Shown here in pieces: positions 21,181 through 34,080 of a stretch of 64,000 bases of DNA (the first letter of the stretch is position 1; each line of letters opens with the position of its first letter). Below the pieces are notes generated by a model that had not been told where the DNA came from, did no database searches, and saw nothing but the letters and a program-made list of their open reading frames with translations. The stretch is from positions 8,717,069-8,781,068 of the forward strand of contig NC_133101.1 of the NCBI RefSeq assembly GCF_022965805.1. Reading direction: 5' to 3'. The position numbers and the translations under genes are program-made. The DNA comes from Primulina eburnea. Lineage: Eukaryota; Streptophyta; Magnoliopsida; Lamiales; Gesneriaceae.

Positions 21181-23061
21181 TGTGGGGACCCGGACGTTAA
21201 TCACGTTCTAAATCATAATTATGACTACTTCAAACAATTATATAAACAGGGTCTAATTTTTTTTTTTTTAGATGCAAAGCGGAAACGTAATGTAATTAAA
21301 TTCAAATTACATATTAAACATAACATACAATTATTGAATGATCTACAATAATCCAACTAGGTTCAACTACAAATCATTGCTGAATCCTAAGTTGCTTCAA
21401 AGCCCGGATCTCCACGCTATCTAGTCCAGCCTCGTTCTCTTCTTGACCCTGATCCTAGCCCACCTGTTGCCATGCACACATACAAACAAGACAACAGCGG
21501 GATAACTCCGGTGAGATATAAATATCCCAGTATAAATCATGTATACATGCCATTATATAAACAATATAAAAGTATACGACAGCAAATCATATCCTATATC
21601 CAATCATGATATGAATCAATAATAAGAATAAGTCATATTCTAAACATGTATCCTGAACCGGAACATGATTCAATATCAAGAATAAATCATATTCTAAGTA
21701 TGTACCAATATCAGGAACATAATTCAACATCCATCAATATCAATCGATATAACTGTCACTCAAACTCGTGACTCTACGTTTTAGACTAGATTCAATCCTA
21801 GCCTAGGGATCCCGGTTTCCAGACATTGGCATTCCATATCGACCAACAGTAATAGAAAAGACTCGAGTTCTATCCACGTCGATATAGTATCGATCACCAG
21901 TAATAGAGAAGCTTTGTTTCTATCCACATCAGTATAGTATCGACCACCAGTAATAGAAGAACTCCGATTCTATCCACATCGATATAACATCGATCAACAG
22001 TAATAGAAGAAGTTATAATTCTATCCACATCGATACAATACGGATCACCAGTAATAGAAGGAGCTATAATTCTATCCACATCGATAGCCAATTATCCAGT
22101 GACAGACTATGGCATTTCCGCTAATACAATATCTCATGACATCGTGCAATGTGCCCGTGGTGATCCCACCACTATCAGGCACTTCTGTCACAAGATTACT
22201 CGTCTAACATCTGTCATCTATAATTCAAGAGAACAAGTATATCAATCAACTCAATGCAAATATCAATGCAATAAAATAAAGTATGTGATTTAGGGAAACT
22301 CGAGTCAAACCTCACTCGAGTTGTGCAATCCCAACTCAACATTAATTTATACCTTTATCTTCTCGCTCAGAAGAAGAAGAAGAAGTCCCGACTCTATCTC
22401 GGTCCATTCCCAATCTGGTAATAACAATACCGAACAGATATAATATCAATATTCAACTCAATTCAATACCTGTTCTGATCAATATTCAGATCACAATAAA
22501 ATCTGATCAATGTCAATTGAGATACGATCTAATCCATATCGACGATATAATCAAAATCACTATCAAATCTGTTCAATATCAATCAACTGATGTTTCGACG
22601 GCATAACAATACAGTCTTGATAACCCCGTCAGTCCAAACATCACAGATATAATACCAGGACTCATAAGCAATGTCGATACCAGTCATAATCTCAATAACA
22701 ACACATATCTGATGTGAATTCTCAGGCAAATCGACTCCAAAATTCATAACAATTACATAAACAGTCCGTTCTTTAATCTGACTTCGATTCTATGATGTCT
22801 AACTTGACAAGAACATCATATATGAATCCTATTCAATTCTGACAATATCATAATTTCAGAACACGTCTAAACGTAATAAAACTTACGTCCAGTTGGCGCT
22901 CGGGCGGTCAAAAACCACCGCGCGGGCGCCACACTCTCTGCCCAACTTCCTCGAATTTCACATGTAGTCTTATTTTCGTGTCCCAATTAATCCTTTCATA
23001 ATCATATTAAATTATATATCAATAATTATAGATTACTAGGATTAAATTTCCGGGCATTACA
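21181..23061 (+). mobile_element. Solo LTR, 1.88 kb, with TSD ATAGT
   Basis: Begins TGTGGGGACCCGGACG and ends CCGGGCATTACA (TG...CA). It is flanked by the 5-bp duplication ATAGT at 21176-21180 and 23062-23066. No primer-binding site, pol or second LTR is attached, so it is a solo LTR left by unequal recombination. The style suggests Ty3/Gypsy, by resemblance only. Short open frames inside are not coding. Confidence 0.9.
21820..22095. repeat. 50-51-bp minisatellite inside the solo LTR, about five copies
   Basis: Units carry AGTAATAGA...TTCTATCCACATCGATA. The AGTAATAG word recurs at 21848, 21899, 21949, 21999 and 22050, a very regular spacing of 50-51 bp. Copies are diverged by several substitutions each. 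Confidence 0.9.
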
Positions 23062-23066
23062 ATAGT

Positions 23067-25060
23067 TTTACGCTGGTTGCTAATATAGAGAAGATATTAT
23101 TTTCTCCCTGTTACCAATGGTGCATTTAATGGATTTTATTACACACAACATACTGCATGTCAATTAATTAAAAAATAATATATTATAGAAAAACAATGGA
23201 CGTTAAATGTTTTCAGACTCTGCATGAATTCGCGTGAATTTAAATTTAAATTTAATTTTTTAAAAGGTTGAAATATTAAATAACCAAAAAAATATAATTT
23301 ACGAAGTCAAAGATTCAGTAATGCCGTTGGGAAAATGTAAATCGTCATGGTATTTTAATATATTTTTATTTATATATAAAATATATAGTGTTATACATAC
23401 ATACACATACATATATAATGTAATGATAAAATATATATTTTTTGATAATTATATATATAGTTTTTACAGTTTCAATAAATCGGATCAACGTATCTATGTG
23501 TATCTATATTATGTGAGTAAAATAATAAAAAAAATGAGGTCTGCCCCATAAGAATTTTAAATATTTCGAATTTGATCGGAGTCGAAATATTTTGTTTCAT
23601 AAATTATGAGCCAAGACTATGATAATTTTTTCTATTAATATTATAAATTTTTAAATAATACAAAGATATATTAAAATTAAATGAGATAAATACTTCGACA
23701 TTCATCTCTCATTCTCACGAATCCATGTTTTCTTCAAGAAAATTTCTTATCTAACACAAGCAATGTTATAACAGCTCAAATACTACGTTTTGATAGTTAT
23801 CTCAACGTGAACAATTACATCTTCACAACAGTCCGCGATCATTTCAATCCATGAGAAATCAAATATATGGACTTGACGTTGATACTATTTACAAGATCAA
23901 GTGTATGTTGTTTTATAAAAAATTATAGTTTGTAAAAATGATATAACTCGAATATTTTACAATCCAAACAACATCACATTATAATTTTTCTTCTAACCAG
24001 ACCAATTATTAATTCCCAAAAAACTATAATTCCACAATTAAATTTGAACAATAAATAAATTATCTCAAATTGTTTTTCAGTTAATATGATTTGTATTTTG
24101 TGTACTTCAGATTAAATGATTTGATTTCTAGATCCGCGCTAAGTCTGTCCACACTCAAAAATTTTAATTTAGTCTGAACTCAAAAATAAAACATATAATA
24201 ATTGACTCAATTAATCACTCGCATCTATGATTCCACCACACTTTTAATAATTTTAATTTAATTAAATAAATTAAATTAAAAATTATAACTATCTATATTA
24301 TTTATTAAAATTAAATTAAACTCTCTTTACTAATTAACTATGATATGGTGGTCAATTTTTTTATAATTCTTAAAACATCATTTAACCATTCAATTATAAA
24401 TTTCACGTTTTTCTTTACATTTTATCTCTCATACCAGTTAAATTTCTATAAAATTAATAAATTTAATTTAAAAAAAATTATTTACTTCATTCTTTAATTT
24501 TTCTAGGGTACACATGCCATGATCCACCAGAATTATTTATGTTAAATTAATATCATAAAATTAATTACGCGTGTAAATTGAAAATTAACTATCTAATATT
24601 TTTCAAATGGTCTTTAATTTAGCATATTAAATTAAATATATTACAATTAAAAGATCTTTTAGTTTCTGGTAGAATAATATATAAGAAGCAATTAATTCAT
24701 TAATGTAAAAAAAGACAATTCTTGACTGGAAGCTCTTAAATTTTGATATGTATATAAAAAAAATAAACACTCCACAAACAATCTTTGAAGGTAATGTTGT
24801 AAAATTAATAATTGTAAATATAAAATTAAATATCAACAAATTTTAGCATCATAATCGAATTCATTAAGAGAAACACTTAATTATTTTTGCATTTTCTTGT
24901 TAAAAAAACTAATTTCAATAAAAAGAATATGTAAATAATATCGATGAATTTGTGAAACCTGTCCGCCAATAAGAATATAAGCCCGTGCATGATATTGAAA
25001 ACTCTTAAAGTCGTCTCAAATTTAAGATTTTAGTGCAAGTTAAATTATAAGGTTATAGGC
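23067..25060. other. Very AT-rich intergenic DNA
   Basis: Nothing coding or clearly repetitive was recognised in about 2 kb. Short open frames are Tyr/Ile/Phe-rich, as expected from AT composition. Confidence 0.55.
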
Positions 25061-25240
25061 AAAAACTTGTGTTAGACGGTCTCACGGGTCGTATTCGTGA
25101 GACAGATCTCTTATTTGGGTTACCCATGAAAAAATATTACTTTTCATGCTAAGAGTATTACTTTTTATTGTGAATATGGGTAGGGTTGACCAGTTTCACG
25201 GATTATGATCCGTGAGACGGTCTCACATGAGACTCACTCT
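25061..25240. mobile_element. Palindromic MITE, copy b
   Basis: Opposite orientation to copy a: starts AAAAACTTGTGTTAGACGG and ends GTGAGACGGTCTCACATGAG. It has the same central AAGAGTATTACTTTTTATTG block. Confidence 0.85.
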
Positions 25241-25321
25241 AAGTTATATACAATACACATTAATTGTTGAATAACTAATCATCTCTGATATAAATCATGA
25301 TAATATTTTTTTAAAAAAAGA

Positions 25322-25497
25322 TTAGGTCTCTTGTGCGATGGTTACGATCTTTATCTGTGAGATGTGTCAATTCTACCGATATTATCAATAAAAGTAATAC
25401 TCTTAACATAAAAAAGTTAATAAGTTTTCATGGATGATCCAAATAAGAGATCTCTCTCACAAAATACGATCCATGAGACCGTCTCACACAAGTTTTT
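25322..25497. mobile_element. Palindromic MITE, copy c (diverged)
   Basis: The left end is decayed (GTCTCTTGTGCGATGG) and the right end well kept (GAGACCGTCTCACACAAG). Its orientation is the reverse of copy b, only 81 bp away. Confidence 0.75.
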
Positions 25498-25930
25498 TCC
25501 ATAAAAAAATTATTGAGCAAAGTTATTCTCTCAAATTTCTCGATATTTTGTTAGTGATTGGTATGCATCCATGACTTTCTATCGATTTGATATTAAAATA
25601 TTCGTGCTATCACCATAGAATGGAATGACCTGATGGATGACATTATAGAAACAGTTTCTATGGGGGTCAACATGTATATATATTTGATCGAAGTAGGAAA
25701 TGCTGCTAAGTCGTGGGAACATAGACATAGTAGATGACAGCTAATTCCCATATCGACCACACAACAAGCCAGAACCTCCGACCTCTCCATTCCCACACAC
25801 AATTTAAGAAAAAAATATTTGAAATCGGTTTTTAGAAATTTATTATTGTAAAATTGTATTTGGTCACGTAACAGAAGCTAATGAATTTGGAATGGACCTT
25901 TTTTATAAATAAAAAATTTTAAAAATAAAA

Positions 25931-26106
25931 TTTTGTAAGACAATTTCACAAATCACGAGTCAATTTTGCGATACAAATCTCCAATCGTTCATTAAAAAGT
26001 ATTACTTTTTTAATAAAAATATTATTATTTTTCTTTCAGTATGAATTCATATGAGTCATCTCACAGAAAAAATATGTGAGACGATTTTACAAGAGACTTG
26101 CTCTTT
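25931..26106. mobile_element. Palindromic MITE, copy d (old)
   Basis: Strongly diverged, but the order is kept: TTTTGTAAGACAATTTCAC at the left, AAAAAGTATTACTTTTT in the centre, GTGAGACGATTTTAC at the right. Confidence 0.6.
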
Positions 26107-26152
26107 TATATAAATTTTTTTATATCGTATGCATGATTTTTTTTTTTCTTAT

Positions 26153-26879
26153 TGATGTCAACCGGGCAAATCGAGTAATAGCCGGGTGGGCGATTTGCCA
26201 AGTCAAGTGTTTGGATATATGTGCGGATGTTCTTGCAAGTTACTGATGGTCCGGGGTGGTTGAGTTCCCTGTCACCTGGAGGACAGTGCCCGGGATGATT
26301 TGAGTAATAACCCTGAAAACACAGAACGTTAGGGAAGCGCCGGAAGTTGTTCCGGCGTATCCACTCCGACGCTCAAGTCAGTAATGTACGCAAAGGAAAA
26401 CTTAGAGGGAGTAAGAATATTTGTGAGTGCTTGTGAGTATTCCAAAAAGAGTTACCTCCTCTGTAGTACTTACGGGGGGTCTTTATAGATGAGGCAGGTA
26501 GATGACTTACCCGCCGAATTCGGATAGTGGTCCATGATTCGGGGTCATGGGCCACGTTGTCAAGTAGTGGGACACGTACTAAGAGTTGACCTGGTCATGG
26601 AATGGGGTAAAATAGGCTCCGCGATGTCAGGAAGACGTGGTGATCAAGGAGAGAATGCGTCTTTTTCTCGGGTGTTTTCCACCCGAGTGCCTCTGAGGTG
26701 TTCTTGAGCCGGGAAGTTTTTACCCCGGATATTAGCTGATTACTCCCCGGGCGTCCTTCCCACCAGGTCACTGAAGGTAATTGTACTTCAATATCTTTTC
26801 CCCGTTCTGATCTTGCCCGAGTTCGAGAACCTTCCGGGTCAGGGTCCATACCCGGGGCCGGGGTCTCTTGGGGGCATCA
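26153..26879 (-). mobile_element. Solo LTR, 727 bp, GC-rich, with TSD CTTAT
   Basis: On the plus strand it reads TGATGTCAACCGGGC ... GGGGGCATCA and is flanked by CTTAT at 26148-26152 and 26880-26884. A TATA-like CATCTATAAAGACC is in the minus direction, so I place the LTR on the minus strand. GC content contrasts with the AT-rich flanks. No internal region is attached. Superfamily is undetermined (the look suggests Gypsy). Confidence 0.87.
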
Positions 26880-26884
26880 CTTAT

Positions 26885-28263
26885 CATACCTTAAAATTGA
26901 TTTAAATATAAAATTATATTATTATCTTCAATCATATATGCAGTTACCATTATTTCATTTTCCCTGTTTTTGATACAATTGTGGAGGTGAAAATTTGAAT
27001 AAGAGATATTGCATATACATCAAGGAATTGTACATCAATTCTTACCATCATATTTAAGATTACCAAACTATCCTATGGAAATCAAACAATTACAACTTTT
27101 TTTTTCTTTCCTGAAAGTCATTGTGTGATAAATATCGATTAATTATATTAATAAATAAAGATTTAATGCAGTACTTTTACCCTTGGAGTAGGTAATTTTA
27201 AATATTTTACATGGTTGGATCGATAATTTTTGTTTTGTTTTTCAGAGTGATGGAATTAACTATTTCCTGTATGATCGAATCGGAGATATTTTTATACTTT
27301 TGCATTCACATATTATTTTATTATATAGGCAATAAACAATATATCAACATATACATACAAGAAACAAATCTAATAAATAATAATAATAAAAATTTCCTCC
27401 ATCCGAATTGACGGAGTAATTAATATTTGACAGAAGTTCGATATCTCATGCAAACATCTTTTCTGACAAATCTATCACAAAATATTGGTCTGATATAGTT
27501 TATCAGATTAACATGGTTTGCAAACTATTAACGTAACCAAGATGTTTACACAGTATACACCGGAAGTAACATCTACAAGTTCTCACACCATAAAAAAACA
27601 AAAAATATGATTAATTTCAACTTAAATGTGGATCTAAGGTCAGTAAAGTATTATTAAATATTCATCTACAACAATTCAATCGTTGTAACTAATTAACAAC
27701 ATGACATGATTTTAAAGTAGCTCAAACTTGACCTTGACTTGCAAGTTTAGGTAGAACTTATGTGATGTTTTATATTATCCAAATATAGAATATATCATAG
27801 TCAAAGCAATGTTTTGTGTGAAATACCAGATATTAAATTATAATAATAAAAAAAGACATTAAATTATTTCAAAATCTTTATTTGATCTAATTTTTGACTC
27901 AAATTTTATAAATAAATAAAAATCATATATCATTATATTATTCATATATTGATTTATACATATATATATAATGATTAAATATTAACAGCGAGGTAAAAAC
28001 TTAAATAATAATAAAAATAAAAAACTATTAAATTTAATTGAAACCCCGATCTAACTTCAACTTTCACCCACCGATTGGCAAATCCGAACATATTAAATTT
28101 TCATCCAGCCCCGTGTAAAACTGTCGCCCATATATATATATATATATATATACACCCCAACACTACCAAGCCCACTCTGTATCCCTTCTCCGTTACACCT
28201 CTGCTTCTTCAATCTTCCCACAAAATCTCCATAAAATTACCTGTTCCACGTTTTCTTCCGGCG
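26885..28263. other. Upstream region of the pectinesterase gene
   Basis: AT-rich, with no gene seen. Just before the gene is a TA run at 28131-28151 (CATATATATATATATA...) followed by CACCCCAACACTACC. This may serve as the TATA region, placing the leader at about 100 bp. The open frame upstream of and in phase with the ATG at 28264 is rejected as coding because it covers this TA run and lacks family resemblance. Confidence 0.5.
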
Positions 28264-31200
28264 ATGGAATACGGCCGGCTAGAAAAAACCCACTCCGGTG
28301 GGGATTCCTCAACTCGAAGCCTGACCCCGGACTCCGAACGGGCTCCAAAACGGTCCAAGCTCAAGCTTCTTCTGCTCATCCTCGCCGCAACTCTTGTGGC
28401 GGCTTCGGCCGTCTCCGCCGCGTTCGTGGTGGTGTTCTGGAATAATGCAAGCTCTGGTGATGGCGATGAGACGCTCGGAATTCGTAGGCCGTCTGTTGCC
28501 TTGTCTCGAACATGCAGCTTGACGCGGTTCCAGAGTCTCTGTGTCAGCTCCCTCGTCGATTTCCCCGGCGCCGTCGCTGCCTCCGACAGGGACCTTGTGC
28601 ACATTTCGTTCAACATGACTCTTCAGAAATTTGGCCACGCTCTATATTCCGCCTCCGACATTAGCAACATTCAGATGGATGCCCATGTCAGGTCTGCTGA
28701 ATTCTTTTTAAACCTTTCATTTTCCCTAATTTTCCAACCAAATCTTTGTCAAAATGAGCCGTTGCATATGTTGAAATTAACTACATTATTTTACTATCAT
28801 TTGTACTTCTCCATTTATTTTTTTAAAAAAATAATGGAGCCTAATTTGGTACTGATTTTGGCATTGCTTCAGATCCGCATACCAGGACTGTCTAGAACTC
28901 CTGGACGACTCAGTGTACCTCCTCTCACGCTCGCTCACCTCCGTCGCACCAGGCGGCGGAGTCGGCGGCTCAACTCAGGACGTACTAACCTGGCTCAGCG
29001 CCGCCTTGACGAACCACGACACCTGCATGGAAGGCTTCGACGAGTTAAAAGGCTACGTGAAGAACCAAATGCTCGGCAGGTTGAAGGACTTAGCCGGGCT
29101 CGTGAGCAACTGTCTCGCGATTTACTCCGCCGCCAAGCGGAACGATGATTTCTCAGGAATCCCGATACAAAACCGCCGCCGGAAGTTACTGAGCCCGGGA
29201 AAGAAGCACGAGCATTTCCCGAATTGGCTGTCCCGGAGAGACAGAATGCTCCTGGATTTTCCGGCGCCGGCGATAAAAGCCGATATTATCGTATCGAAGG
29301 ACGGCAACGGCACGTGCAAGACGATCACGGAGGCGATCAAGAAGGCGCCGGAGAACAGCACCCGGAGGTTCATTATCTACGTGAGGGCAGGAAGGTAAGT
29401 TCACGTGTTCGTTCGTAAAAAGTTGGAGAAAGTAATACTCATCGCTCTTTCATTCTCGGTGGCTATACTTTTCTTTTGCCTGCATATGACTTGTTAAATT
29501 GACTTAAATGCCCTCTTTGACCATGTTTCTTAGCTACGTGTCTATTAATCAAGTTTGCTAGTGATTAGGATGATGATTTAAAGTTCAATCATGATGTGAA
29601 AGATTAATTATTAAATTATTATTCTCACGTGAAATGGGTTGTTTTATAATGTATAAAATCATATGTATCTATCTACCAAATGAATTTGATGGAAAGTGCA
29701 ACTTTACTTACGCGTCTATTGGTATTATTGGGGACTAACCAAATGTCACTTTTTTTTTATGTTTGTCCGGACCAATTTTGTTGATCATATGTTACTTGTA
29801 TCCATTGTTCTTGACTAGGTATTTGTGGTGGAATCCAAAGTTAATTTAGACAACATTTTTTGGTGGCCATGATTTTAGTTGACTTTTGTTGTAATTGAGT
29901 TTTGAATTTGAGATATGGTAAAAACTCGTGTGAGACTGATATCTTATTTGGGTCATCCATGAAAATATATTATTTTTTATGCGAAGTGTATTACTTTTTA
30001 TTGTGAATATGAGTAGGGATGATCCGTCTCACAGATTACGATCCGTGAGATGGTTTCACATGAGACCTGCTCTTGAGATATTGTCTTAAATATAAAACTT
30101 TACACATTTTTCAAGAAACTAAAAATACGATTTTCACTTGTCCGATACTAACATGGGCATTTTATGATTCTTTTTTGTCGTGTGTGTAGATATGTGGAGG
30201 ATATCTTAAAAGTGGGGAGAAGGAAGATGAACCTAATGTTTGTTGGGGATGGGAGGGGCATAACAGTCATTTCTGGTGGCAAAAGCGTCCAGCTGAATAT
30301 GACAACTTTCCACACAGCGACTTTCGGTAAATTTCCTTTTTCTCCCTTTCTTTCACCTTTATTCCTCTTTTACACGGAAACAATAAGTTTGGAGTTGCCT
30401 TCAGTTTCAACATGCAAACGCGTCTCCCATGTCCACTATGCCATGATTGATTCATCCACTCATAATAATAACATCAACAACAATATTATTATTAGTTCAT
30501 AATGAGATATCCGAGTCGGTGAACTTTTTCGATCCATAAATATGAGTCTGATTTTCGTTAACATTTTCTCGGATAAGTCTGTTGCACAACTATAATATTG
30601 TGATAGCATGATAGTTTACCCCAATGCTGATGAATGATGTTCCATCTTTATTAAATAAAATAAAAAAAAAATGGAGCCCTGATCTTATATTTTTCCTAAT
30701 ATAGACTTAAATATGCATTTTTGATCATATGAAAAATCTTCTAAGTTTATTCCACATAAAAAATTAAATAATTTTTTTTATTATAAAACAGCTCCTCCGA
30801 GGCATCCATGTGTTGTCACATTACTAATGGACAACAGTCGCAGTGTTTCTATTATAGAAGTGGTTCCCAGCTGGTCACTGGGAAGGGATATACTCGGTGT
30901 AGCACATCCTATGGGCTGTCTTCACCAAGTACAGCATAGTTGTGTCGAGGTGGAGGAATTGGATAGAACCAATAAGTCCAAATAATACATTAAAGCCCGT
31001 AATGTCAAAGAAGTTTACGAGTCAAAATCATTTTTTTTAGCTGTTAAAGTGCTTTTTTAGAAGTTGAAAGTTATGAATTTTCGGCTTTTACTTTTACTTT
31101 TTTTTAAAATTTAAAACAAAAATTTTTTCTTCACATTTATCCCACCGTCAAAATGGAAACTGTCCCATTAGCCATGTACCATATATGAGAATTATTTAAG

Positions 31201-32981
31201 CTACTGTTGAGGAAATTTACAGATAGATATCATAATATTTTAAATATGATTGAATGATTATAATTTAACGAGTAAACACCACATGTATATATATAATATC
31301 AAATGAAATGATTGGGATGGGATCATACGCTTGTGCATGTATTTCTTGCATGTGGCTCTCCTTTAATGAGATTGCTCGTCAATTCGATATTTTTAAAAGA
31401 TGATTTATTAGTTAATTCGACCAATATCCAAGTGCATGTCCCTTTCTATAGTAGCTTATGCGCATGGCTGTAACCTAATAACTGGATAATGGGTTTTCTA
31501 GTGAAACAGAATCATCTCGACCCCGGTTAGTTCGAAGTTACCGTATACGTAGTACGCTCCTCTTGATCCAATGATTAGAAGAGATAGGACTACGTATCGC
31601 GTATATTGCATCACATGAAAAAATACGAGTGAACCTCTTGTAGCCATTGGATTAGTATTTAAGATACTACCCATGTGATAGCATGAACAAATCTCTAGCC
31701 TTGACATTTCTGCTATGAAAGCATAAATTAGTGTGTGTGTGTGTGTGTTGTCGTTTTCTAGTAGAAAAACATGACGTGACAGATGATAACATTGTCTCCT
31801 GTTCCGTCAATTTTTATTTTGTTATTTATTACATTTTGTTCGAAATCAAACATGTTACGTTGGTTGCTGAAAAAATAGAATATTCCAATCAATTAATTAA
31901 GTTTTTTAAATTTTGGAGTAAAGTCGACGTATATTTTCAAGAAAAGAAATGAGATTTTCTTTGGTTGTGATGAATAATATTTTCAAGCTGAAGCATCACC
32001 AAGAATGGAAACGTCTGCATCGAATGAATGGGTGCATTCAATTGTCTTGTTCCCCGGAGACGACCCCAATGAATTAGTGGCTCGCAACTTTTTGACTATT
32101 AAAATGGGTTTTTTTTATATATATTATTCTGTTTTTATTTTTAACATTAATGTCCCACTTTGAACTTAGGCAACATTTATTATACGAGTGGTATTCCTTA
32201 TTTTATTTCATTATTTTCATTTTTTTTCGTGTGTTTCATATTTCTGTCATGATAACGCCATGCTTGCGTTTGCACACATACAGCTGCAACGGGTGCTGGT
32301 TTTATTGCAAGGGACATGACATTTGAAAACTGGGCTGGACCAGAAAAGCATCAAGCAGTCGCTCTTCGGATCGGTGCGGATCACGCGGTCATCTACCGAT
32401 GCAACATTATCGGGTATCAGGACACACTCTACACACATTCTCAACGACAGTTTTACCGCGAGTGTGCTATTTATGGCACGGTGGACTTCATATTCGGTAA
32501 TGCGGCGGTTGTGTTCCAAAATTGCACCATGCACGCTCGGAAGCCCTTGCCGTTCCAAAAGATCACCATAACTGCACAGAATCGAAAGGACCCTAACCAG
32601 AACACCGGTATTTCAATCCATGCCTGTAGAATAGTAGCTGAACCTGATCTCGAGATAGCCAAAGGGTCATATCCCACGTATTTAGGGCGACCATGGAAGC
32701 TGTTCTCTCGAACGGTGTACATGCTTTCGTACCTAGGCGATCACATTCACCCTAGAGGGTGGCTCGAGTGGAATGCAACTTTCGCACTAGACACACTGTA
32801 CTACGGCGAGTACCTGAACTATGGTCCTGGTGGTGCGCTGGGGCAACGTGTTACATGGCCCGGGTATCACGTGATCAATTCCTCTGAGGAGGCTAGCAAG
32901 TTCACCGTGGCCCGGTTCATATACGGGTCGGCGTGGTTACCGTCCACGGGGGTGACGTTCTTGGCTGGACTTTCGACTTGA
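28264..32981 (+). CDS. PME: Pectinesterase/pectinesterase inhibitor (PME34-like), four exons
   Basis: Exons 28264-28691, 28873-29394, 30190-30326 and 32284-32981; GT-AG introns; 594 aa. It is a type II membrane-anchored precursor: hydrophobic segment at about 33-59, PMEI domain about 78-235 (SRTCSLTRFQSLC, CLELLDDSV, LTWLSAALTNHDTC), processing motif RRRKLL (244-249), then the CE8 catalytic domain from about 278. Catalytic and signature residues are all present: Gly-x-Tyr-x-Glu as GRYVE (316-320), HQAVAL with Gln386, QDTLY with Asp409, DFIFGNA with Asp430, LGRPW with Arg498. It removes methyl esters from cell-wall homogalacturonan; the pro-domain silences it until cleavage in the Golgi. The usual NGTFKTI reads NGTCKTI here (Cys291). 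Intron 3 is long (about 1.96 kb) and intron 2 carries a MITE. The start matches the family and lies just before the membrane anchor. Confidence 0.95.
29920..30074. mobile_element. Palindromic MITE, copy e, in pectinesterase intron 2
   Basis: Same block order as copy b (AAAACTCGTGTGAGAC ... GTGAGATGGTTTCACATGAG), somewhat shortened at the left. It ends about 115 bp before exon 3, leaving splice signals intact. Confidence 0.8.
30793..30990 (+). other. Unidentified GC-richer island in pectinesterase intron 3
   Basis: About 200 bp of near-50% GC in an AT-rich intron. It is open in one frame for about 64 codons, including MDNSRSVSIIEVVPSWSLGRD, and follows an AG after a T/A-rich stretch. It has the look of an exon or captured gene fragment, but I recognise no family. 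No counterpart is expected in pectinesterases, where exon 3 joins exon 4 exactly. Confidence 0.3.
31731..31748. repeat. (GT)9 microsatellite in pectinesterase intron 3
   Basis: Nine GT units in a row. Confidence 0.95.
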
Positions 32982-34080
32982 TCCAACTGCTACAAATTGT
33001 GCTATTTATGTATTATAAAGAAAATGGATGCTCTTTTCTTGATTAATGGTATATAGTAATTTGGGGGTCTTTTTACACATTCTTTTACAATGAAATAAAA
33101 ATGTTGTTTGGTAAGTTTGGGTATTGTATCGTGTATGTGTCGGTAGGGGTATTCAATGTAAAATATGACCTGATTTATAACAAGTGAATCGTTTGATGCA
33201 GCTGGATGACACAGGCACTGACAGACCCAATGTCTATTCTTTTTCTAATTTGATTTAATGGCTGGAATTTTGATAATTTCAACGGAATTCAATTTTAAAT
33301 ATGAATAGCTGTCAGGTGTGTAATTCGAGAGTCAATAATGGAGGCTCACATATTTAAAAGTGAAAAACTATGTTTTAATATTATATATAAAATATAATAT
33401 TTTTTATTTTCAAATAATTAGTTTAGACTTTTTTATTAAAAAAATATTTTTCTCAAATAAATAAATATTTACCATATCTATAATAATTAGATGAGAAAAA
33501 AATGAAAAAAAAAATGGATGAGATATATTTAAAATTACTAATATATAAATGAGATCAAATATACATATACAATATTATAGGGGCAAATATTCTAAAACAA
33601 TTGCTGGATCATGTCATATCTATTACGATAATATACTAAGCGGTGAGACACATGATGTGCATTTCTATTTCCAAAGTAAATGGTTTAATTAAATAATTTT
33701 GCAAAATGATCGAGACATAATTGATCGTTAATAATTATGAAATGAATGGAGTGTATTCAGACTCTCTTGCTAAGATTCCATGCCAAATCAGTAAGCACGG
33801 GCCTTTCGCTTCACCTATTTTTCATTATTAAGATGGTTTCTGGTTTGATATTTTTAGATAGAAACATGAAAATAAGGTATAAAATTAGATATAAAGATTT
33901 ATTTGAAAAATCATTAAAAAATTTTAAGGTAAAGATCATAGTCAAATAAAAAGAATTACACTATAATATTTTGAGAGTTACAACATCTAACTATGTTTCT
34001 AAAGAGAATATCCACTATTTTAATAAATGAGAATAAACAACTTACAAATATTATAAAACTAATCTATATCAAGTAAGAAT
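32982..34080. other. Intergenic region 3' of the pectinesterase gene
   Basis: About 200 bp after the stop codon probably hold the 3' UTR (AATGAAATAAAAATG near 33090 is a possible polyadenylation signal). The rest is AT-rich with no recognised gene or repeat. Confidence 0.5.

Noticed and set aside
21894..22091. Repeated Ile-Asp-Val-Asp-Arg-type frame on the minus strand
   Set aside because: It is produced by the 50-51-bp minisatellite of the solo LTR.
28075..28263. In-frame N-terminal extension of the pectinesterase from an upstream ATG at 28075
   Set aside because: It would translate a TA microsatellite (Tyr/Ile run) and probable TATA region. The family starts at the short basic segment before the membrane anchor, as at 28264.
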